This document shows positions 10,401 through 19,400 of a stretch of DNA of 20,870 nucleotides, in pieces. Position 1 is the stretch's first letter, and each line of letters starts with the position of its first letter. Origin of the DNA: Elysia marginata (Eukaryota; Mollusca; Gastropoda; Plakobranchidae); contig BMAT01009356.1 of NCBI GenBank assembly GCA_019649035.1, positions 85,467-106,336 on the forward strand, given 5' to 3'. Position numbers and translations under genes: made by a program. A model generated the notes under the pieces. The model searched no databases. It had not been told where the DNA came from and worked only from the letters and a program-made list of their open reading frames with translations.

Positions 10401-13400
10401 AAAGACTATTACCCCTTCTTTCACATGCACCTATTATTAAAGGCATTTGGAATTCAGGCTATACAAGAGGTACCCCAACCATTTTTTTTGTCTCCCCACC
10501 CCTCGTCTTCTTTATTGTTTATTATTTTCCCAAGCAATTAATATGCTGTATGAACAGATATGAGGGTGCAGGGAAGCACAGTGTAAGAAATATAAAATAT
10601 TAAAAAAGAATGAGAAATATAACATTGACAATCAACATTTAAAGTGCACATTGCTTGATAAAACAGAATAAATCAGATATGATGTTAGATAACGAAACAG
10701 GCAGGTATATAATGAGGATATTTTGTCTTATGTATATACTTATCAACTTCGTTCATGGGTAAATTGCAGACATGATGGTAACATTTCCCTAAAGCTATAA
10801 ATACCCATACATGCTTATAAACCTTAGATAAACTAAACAACATTCAGGCCTATATTGTTGTTGAAAAATTTTTTGCGGATCAGAGAGGTCCATTGCTGAT
10901 TGAAAGAATGAGGCATCGAACATGTGCTAAACCAATTTTGCAATTTGTTTTGCAAATATCAGGAAGTACATACCTTTCGGGCATCAAGCTCTCTATCCCT
11001 CTCTGCTCCCTCCAACCTAGAACGCAGTCTGTCTTCCAGTTCTGTCTGCTTGCGATGCATATCTTGCTCCGTTCTCAACACCTGCGACTGGGCTGCAAAC
11101 TCCCTATACAATTCCTGTGACATGTGATATTATGAAAAAAAAGACAGCAAGGGTTAAGAGAGGAACATTACACAAACACAAACCTTATAATAAATATACA
11201 AAAGACATGTTGAAATGACAGATTGTGAAACAGGTTTTTAAAAATATTTTAAGGGTCAAGAATCTAAAAATTTTATAAAAAAATCTAAGAGCTACAAATT
11301 CTCTATTATCATTCATACTATCATTATTGTTCATGATTTTACTAAACACCATATTGTTCTCATGAGAAACTCATGTTTCATGTTTAATACAATGACAGGG
11401 GCAAAGCAGAAAAATCACAACTTGGCGGATCAATTGATGTTTCCAAATTCATATAAACATTACAATATCTCCCTGATTATCTATCAAATTACCATCAAAT
11501 AATGAATACCTGTTCAAACAGCTTCTTTTGAAGCTGAAGCTCCATGTTTTTTATCTCTGCTTCTTGAATTGCCACTTCAGTCTCTTGATCTCTTTGCAAG
11601 GCCTGAAATACATAAAAAAAGATTTGAGAAAAAATATATTGAGAAGCAGCTTTCAGATTACGAATCCTTGGAAAGAGCAGCTGGACTGAAGATAATGAAT
11701 CCTGTCCATATTTTGTACTTGTAAACATGCAAAGAAATGTTGAAGAATCATAGAAGTTAAATAGATAAATCTGTTGGTTTAATTCATCTTTAATTCATCT
11801 ACAATTCCTACCTAGTTCCTCTGGTTATCAGAAAAAGGTTTTTAAAATACATGTATTAAAGAGATGATTTTGCAAAAGTTATTTTTACAGTTCCATTTTA
11901 CAGGGGTATAACGTCACTTTTAAAGGAACATGCTATGGCTTTAACAGAACAGCAAGGCAGCAGGGAAGGAGTGGTAATACAGATATCTATCTTCATTGAA
12001 TTAGAAGACAGTAAGATGGTGCATAAAAATATAGAGGTCATCTATAAGTCTTGCAACCAGTCAAAATGAGTCTTAAGTTGAAATTGGAAGCTATTCAGAT
12101 ATTGGTATCACAGAAAAGCTTCTTTTCTCCTTTTTCAAATACAACAATGAGAAAAGCTCTATCATGCTTCTATATGAAGTTATAGCTGTTTAAAGTCAGC
12201 AGGGTGAGGACTTGTGAGGTTTCAGAAAGAGAGAAAATAGCATTTAAAGTTTAGACAACTATAAAGGTGTTGAGGCCTTAGCAACCATGCCAATTAAAAT
12301 CAAATGCACAAAACATGGAAATTTCAACATGGAATAAGGTGAAAACTGTTTAGAATGGGTTTTAGCTTTAATATCTGAAATTTAAAAAGTTTGACTTCTG
12401 AACACATACTGAACTTAAAGCCTATATCTCAAAACTAGGCCATTCGATTTACAACTCATTTGGACAGAATGCGAGACAAATGTTGGTGTATCATAATTGT
12501 TTTGCCGTTACATTCAAATTCAGAATAAAAATACTCACTCTTGAAACTTAAAAAGAAAAAATGAACTTCCTGAAACTGACCAGTATACACCCTAGTAAAA
12601 CTGAACATTTAGAGAACAAGAAAAAGAAGCAGAAAAAAATACACTATTATGCTGTGGAACTTTCATAAAAGCCAGAACCATGAGATAAATAATTAATTCT
12701 AGCATACCTTTCTCTGCAGCTCATCATCTAAACGCTTCAACTCCACCTCTCTCTGTTCTTTTTGAAAGCTCAAAAATTTTCTTCTTCCTGCCTCAAGAAG
12801 GGTGAGTTCTTTCATTTTGACTTCTCTGTTCATAGCCAGCACTCTGTCAAAAAAAACCAACCTTCATCTTAATTTTGACAGAAAAACAAAAATAAAAAAT
12901 GTTGTCAATTTATGACTAAATAGACAGAGAAACATGAACACTCTTCAAAACTAGCAAAAGTACTTTAGCCTTAAAACAACAATACTGGTGATTTGAATAG
13001 AAATGCATCAATATTTAAGCTTCACTTAAGTTTGCAAGTCTCACTTACCGCTTGCGCTGTTCTGCTAGCTTAGCCTCTTCTTCATGAATCATTCTCCGTC
13101 TCTTTTCCTCTGCTTCCAACAAAAGCTGTTGCTGGCGATACCACTGCTCTTCTTCTTGCTGTTTCTGAATTGTCTCCTTTTGAACATCCAGCGTGACCCG
13201 TCTGACACAAAACAAATTAGAAGAGATTTGGTCATACACAGTTGCTCAAACCAAAATTTTCAAACAGGCTAATAAAGTAAAACACACTGACACATGAACA
13301 TAGTTTTTCACCCGCGTTTGTAAATAACGTCAATTAGAGCTTAACTTATGAACTTGAAAAGAAGTCATCATGATTAAAAAATCCTCCTTCACTTCTGATC

Positions 13401-16400
13401 TTTGAAAATTTTAATGTATTGAAGCTCACTTTTGGAGATATAGACAGGTACACAAATGAATGTTAGATTCTATTAAAAAGAAAGAAAACTTACTTGAAAG
13501 AGAATCATCCCTATATAATTTGTCCAAATGCTTTTATAATTTTTTAAGACACTTTATTTAGGATAGAAATTGTACTTAATTTGGATTTCTAAAAGATGAA
13601 TAAATTTGATAGGATCAAGAACTGGTAACTGCGTAGAAAGGCTTACTTTTGCCTTAAATAGTCAAGTTCTTCTTGCCGAATCCTTTCTCTCTCTTGAACC
13701 TTTATGAATGGAAGAGATGCAAAGTAGATGCTGAAATGTTATATCAATACATCCAAAAAATTTTATAAGAGATCTGACTAGGACAAAGTTCTTTTAAATG
13801 TGTGATAATAAGTAACTTTTAAAGTTGTTTTTTTTTTCATAAACCACCCTCCATATTAAACATACTAGAATGCTCAGAAAATCAAATCGTGCCATTTAAA
13901 AAAAGTACACAAATCTCGTTTTTCAGAAAATTCTAGTCTCTTAACTATTAGTAGTTTAAAAAAATTCATTCAACCTATACACCACAAATATATAAATCTA
14001 TTTTTTACCAGCATCATTGAGCTTTTTGACTGCATAATACAATAAGAATTGTATGTCTGACTAAAGTTATTTCTTTTGCAACCTGGTCAAATGTTGGTGG
14101 CGTCTTTTTAGGCACATCTTAAGATGAGACAATGATATATACATGGCTGGCTACTTGTTCCCCAAAAGAATAAAGTTTAGAGGAAGACCCCTCACAACTA
14201 CGCTAGTTGTTTAATCCTAAACAAAGACCTTTCAAGCCTAGAAGATAATGAAATTCAACTGAGGAATCAATACGGCCTAAAGCACAAGAGTGACCTCGCC
14301 CGGAACAGACAACAGTGGGCATAGCTTTCAACCTCGAAGCTGTCGAGGTGAGCGTGTAAGAGGACTGAGATTCAGAGGGCATTGATCAAGTAAATCAGGC
14401 AACTTACACACAAAAAGCAGGATAATTATCAAGGCCCCTATGAAGTACATTTATGTTGCCTGACATTCGTACCGCTACTCAACAACTGCCAATTTTAAAT
14501 CTTTAATACACCCACACAAGAAAACTCTCTGGATTCAAAACACCTACAAAAGAAATACTTTCTTACAGTTCTTTCCTTACATTTTTTAATTGAATTGATA
14601 TGTCTGCTTTTTGTTGCTTTCTTTCATCCAATGATCTGTTTCTGGATTTAAAACTAAAAACTCATCTTCAGTAGTGAAAGCATGGCTTTAGAATTGTAAA
14701 AATAAAAAAAAAAATTATTCAAAGTCTTCTTTCTAGACTAGCTGAAAAAATAGAGAGAAATCAGAATTCCAGCAAACATCGGAAAACTTACATCCTTGGA
14801 GTAAATCTTCTTTTGAATAAGTTGAAAAAATTGAGGCTGCAATTAGATATTTTAAATGTCATAAATTGAGGTTGCATTTCCTGACACAACCCCAAGAAAT
14901 TTCTGCATGACTTTTCTAAATGGGTTTGATAAATTGCAACAGAAAAATAGATCATTATTAAAACTTTCCTTCTTTTCTGCTTTGAAATAGGCAATATGTT
15001 TTTCTAATCTTTAGAAGTTTGTTTTCCTTAACCCTAGAAGTGTTACATGACTGAGTCTGACCTAATCCGACCAGTATGCGGGAATTTCACTTTTTACTAC
15101 TACTTAAGGAAATCATGATGCAAAAATCAATATGTGGTACTTATAGGCTTCATTCTCTCAAAAATAAAAAAAAGGCAATCTTTACCTGATAGTCAACAAT
15201 AAATTTAGGAAATTTATTGAAGACAGGATAATTTCCCTTTGTAAGAGGTGTGAATTCCTTTAATGTATTTTGAGGGTGAAGGTCAGCTGGAGTTGCTTCC
15301 ATCAGCCTGTAAGTTTCTTTTAAGACCTGCTTCATATTCACTGCATTCCGGTGGTGGAAGAAGAACTAAGAAAGAAAGAAAGTAATTGATATATCGATAA
15401 TTTATTTCATTGAAAGTTTTGACTATCTTTTACAAACTATTATTTCATGTGTAAAATTTGAACTCCTTTAACAAATTGTTGCAAAACTCACCTGCTGCTG
15501 AGCCAGAAAAAAGAGAAATTGAGGCGGTTAACTTACATGAAATTTACATTTAGATAAAAAAACTTTCTTAAGTTTATAACTCTACTGAACAGGATTTTTA
15601 TACCAACAGAAAAAAAGTTTTAAGGTTTACAAAGAAAACAACAGATTTGAGCGCTTTTCCTTTTTCAAAATCAACTGAAATTTCAGCCCCCTCAAAAAAC
15701 AAATGTTCCTTAATGATAAATATTTCCTTCATCCGTGAGCCCTAAGTTTTACTTATCTCTTTGTCTGTGTACTGTATCAGTTTGTAATTGGTAATAATTT
15801 TACATCAAAAGCACCATTGCGCCCCATTTTGATGCTATAATTTACAGCATTTGTGTTCCCCTGAAAACAAAATGATTACCTTGAAATCATCTAGCTCTGA
15901 GCATTTCATGAGAGGTCCACGGGAGCATATGTTGTATGCAACAGCAGCTACAAGTAAGAAAGCTGGGTGATTGCTGAGTACATTGTCCCACAGCATAAGC
16001 CACTCCTCTTGAGTGAGAACCTCAGAGAAAACTGTCTCCAGCAAAGGCCAAGCATATACCTTATGGGAAAATGAGAGTGTAAAAAGGTATATTAAGTTGG
16101 GCAGAAAAATCCAATCTGCCTATTGACACATTTAGATTTATGAAACTTGAAAGGTAAAGTGTACGCCAAATTTCTGTAATTATATTAAATTCTTTAACAA
16201 TTATATTTCTTTTCAGTCTACCTCAGATCTTGAAACCATAAGAAATATGTAAGAAATATAAGAAAGAAGTAAATTCACAGTCATATACCACTAACATGAA
16301 CCATTTATTTTTATTCGGCACTTTTAAACACACAAGACAAGCCTTTCTATTTCTTTGATATTCAAAACCTTGACTTTGATAAAACCTAATATTTATAAGG

Positions 16401-19400
16401 CTAGGAAGTACAAATAATTTTTTAAAATTTCAATCTCACAAGATAAAGAACATTTAAGAATTAATCATTTAACAGGCTAATTACCTCTGAAGTAACTCCC
16501 TTCCTCACTAGATGCTGCAAGAGTTGAGGGTCATGATGCGCTAGCATGTTCTCTATCATGCCCAAAATGTTGATGGGTGGGTTGGGGAAATATTCAAACC
16601 AATGCTGACCCCAGTTCACTGAAGATATCAAAAGGTGGTTTGATTTTCAGTCTCACTAAGTATCTACCACCTTAGCCCTGAAGCAGATAAGATCGACAGG
16701 CCTATTCAAGGCTGCTAATTTTCATTTTTCTTGCACTTTGGTTTACTCAGACAAAACGGAAAATTTTTACATACGAAAAAAAAATGAAAAGCAAAATTTT
16801 ACCACACTATCTGCCAATTAATCTTATTTCAGAGTATGTTCATGTGACATATCAAATTTTTTTTATGTGATGACCAGACCCGCTCTAGACAAGAAGTTTT
16901 TTTCCTTCTTATTAATTCCAATTGAAAGCAGCAGAATGACCACAGTTATCAATATACTGTAGGGGAAACTTATAATGAGAGCTAAGCATGTATATTCTGA
17001 AGCAGAAATGATCATGACAAAATTGTGGACTCAGATCTAGACTAGATCTAAATCTGATTCATTGCTGTATGTACCCTCAGCAGGCTCAAAATCACTACCT
17101 TTGCCTGAACACAAATCATCTTTACTGCCTTCCTTCATAAGAAATTGTCAATTTTCTTTTATCTTGTCAGTAAAGTGGCTAACTTTGGTATTTCCTCATG
17201 GAGCTGTTAGCCATTTCAGTCTTGGTGTTGTAAAAGGGTTCTAGAAAAGTTGTTTTAGGCCTCAAATTCTTATCCCCCTTAAGTAAAGAGGCTTATTTGT
17301 ATGGAAAAATTTTGTGAATTCAAATATGAAGCCCGTTTTAGCTATCTAGCTGCTATAAGTCAAGTCAATACGTTTTGCAAAATTCTTTGTTCACTTGTTG
17401 TATATATGGGCTGATGGCCTCAAAGGTTGAATGAAATCAATTTGAATTGAATTGCTACAAGTCAATACTGCAAAGAACAAATATGACAAACGCTACCTGC
17501 ATTGTACATCCAAAATACTGCTCAGTGCATGATTAGCATCTTGATATCATTATAATAAAAATACGATGAGCAAAGGGGCTTTCTAAAAATCCCTTTAAAA
17601 AGGTATTTAAAGATATAGCTGGGAAAAATTACCATACTGAAAATATGTAATCTAAAGGTAAAAATTTCAACCTCATTTAATTTCAATTAAGAGCCAGTAT
17701 CTTCTACGCATGTCTAGTCATAAACGTCAAAAAGAAGATATCAGTTATTTTCGATGGTAGTTTTTACCAAGTTACTGTCTGGCAGTTTCAAAATTTACTT
17801 TTAAAGTAGATACATGTATCTTTGTCATTTGTACAAGTTGAAGAGAGCTTTTTGAAAGCTCTGTATTTGAGCTTTTATTGAAATCAGAGTTACACCTCTT
17901 ACATGATTCTTGATCTTGATACCGTGGCTAACACTATATATGCCATAATATCATGCGATTATTACAGACACAAAGAGGAAAAAAATGAGTTTCTGTTGAT
18001 ATTCTCTAAAATGTAAAAAATGCACACACTGAGTTTTGGGAAAATGCTGTTCAATGAAAACATTTGTATTCATTAACACCACCATCAGTGTCATGCTTAA
18101 AAAGTTTGTACTCATGCTATTCCACAGCTTTCTCTCCTTTATGGCCGCCAGTGTTTCCATCACACCACTTGCTTTAAGCCACATTGCAAAGCCTATCTAA
18201 CATCTTCTCTACCTGCTTTCTCTTGCTTTGTTTTCCATCAGTTTTTCCTGCTGGTGTGAGTTGTTCTAATTTTTCTGAGTACAATACATTAAAAATAACT
18301 GGTTAGACATTTTAGTAAACAATTTTCCTTATCAGCCATATGAGGTTAGTCAATTTATATTCTATATGCAGTATCAATCTGCATCCAGATTTATACAAGC
18401 TAAGGCAATAGGAAAAGGAGTCAGTCTAATTCAACAAGTATTGGCCGTAAAGGCAAAAAAGCCACCTTATCATGACTGTTTCTGTGGAAAAAGCATAACA
18501 GTGGACAAACTCACCAAGAATGGAGGCTATGAGTTCAAAGCAGACCAGATGGTTGTTCTGAAAAAGCTTCACAAAGGGAAATGCAAAAGATGGAAGGTAT
18601 TGAATCTCTCCAAAGATGGGAGACCAGTGAGCAAGTGCAGATAAAATCCTGTGAAACAAAAAGTGCATTAAAAAGTTATTATTGAAACACTTTGGCTCTT
18701 TTATCAGTTCTCAAAAATAACAAGAGGCATCCTGAGCTGCAACTTTTCTTTTAAAATAGTCATTTAAAAACTCAAACATGGCTAGTGCTTAAACAAATAT
18801 TTGAAAATAAAGATACATAGTAAAAGGTATTAATTTGAATTACATTCAGCTTATATTGAAAATAATGAAAGGGTTTCATGGGATACATTTCTTCATAAAT
18901 GTAAGAACATACCTTTGCAATATCCTTAGCAGCTTGCGGCTTTTGATTGGATATATTTCATGGAGTTTAGATTGTGCTGGATGTGCTCCTTTGTCAACCA
19001 AGGCGGCATATGCAGAAAAGTTCTCAGGCAAAAGGAGAAGCTTCCTCCAAATGAACATTCTGTTAAAAAGTGAAAGACATTTGAAATAGATGTGCCACAA
19101 CCAGGGTAAAACAGGCACAAAAGTGTTCTTTAAATACAAAACTTTGTTACACATTAAACTAGGTTTTTTGCTTCAAAATAAAATACCTCAGACTACAGAA
19201 AGGTTACCTCCTTTAGAAAATGTTCAATAACTCAACAATTTTAAGCATGATTTTTTGCAACTCCAGTACCTTGAAATAAACAAACTATTTTGCTGGTTTT
19301 TTTTTTTCAGATCATTTCTTCTTAAAGTCTTTACTGCTGTATCATTAAACTAGTTTGAACTACTTTTACTGATCCCTCAAACTGCTTTAACCCCAAATTA

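Noticed and set aside
10893-11127. Two overlapping plus-strand frames rich in Leu and Ser
   Set aside because: Antisense shadow of the coiled-coil exon 12. Charged coiled-coil codons read as Leu/Ser-rich on the other strand.
17951-18184. 77-codon minus-strand frame in the large TBC1D31 intron, considered as an extra exon or transposase piece
   Set aside because: Exons 4 and 5 join directly at a conserved family sequence (ASIL-V-NWGQHWFEYF), leaving no room for an exon. I could not match it to any transposase block.
18366-18644. 92-codon plus-strand frame with four Cys, basic, and preceded by an AG acceptor-like site; it looked like the last exon of a small secreted protein
   Set aside because: It lies exactly antisense to TBC1D31 exon 4 (18515-18648), whose minus-strand translation matches the family strongly. 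The Cys pattern is a by-product of the coding strand.
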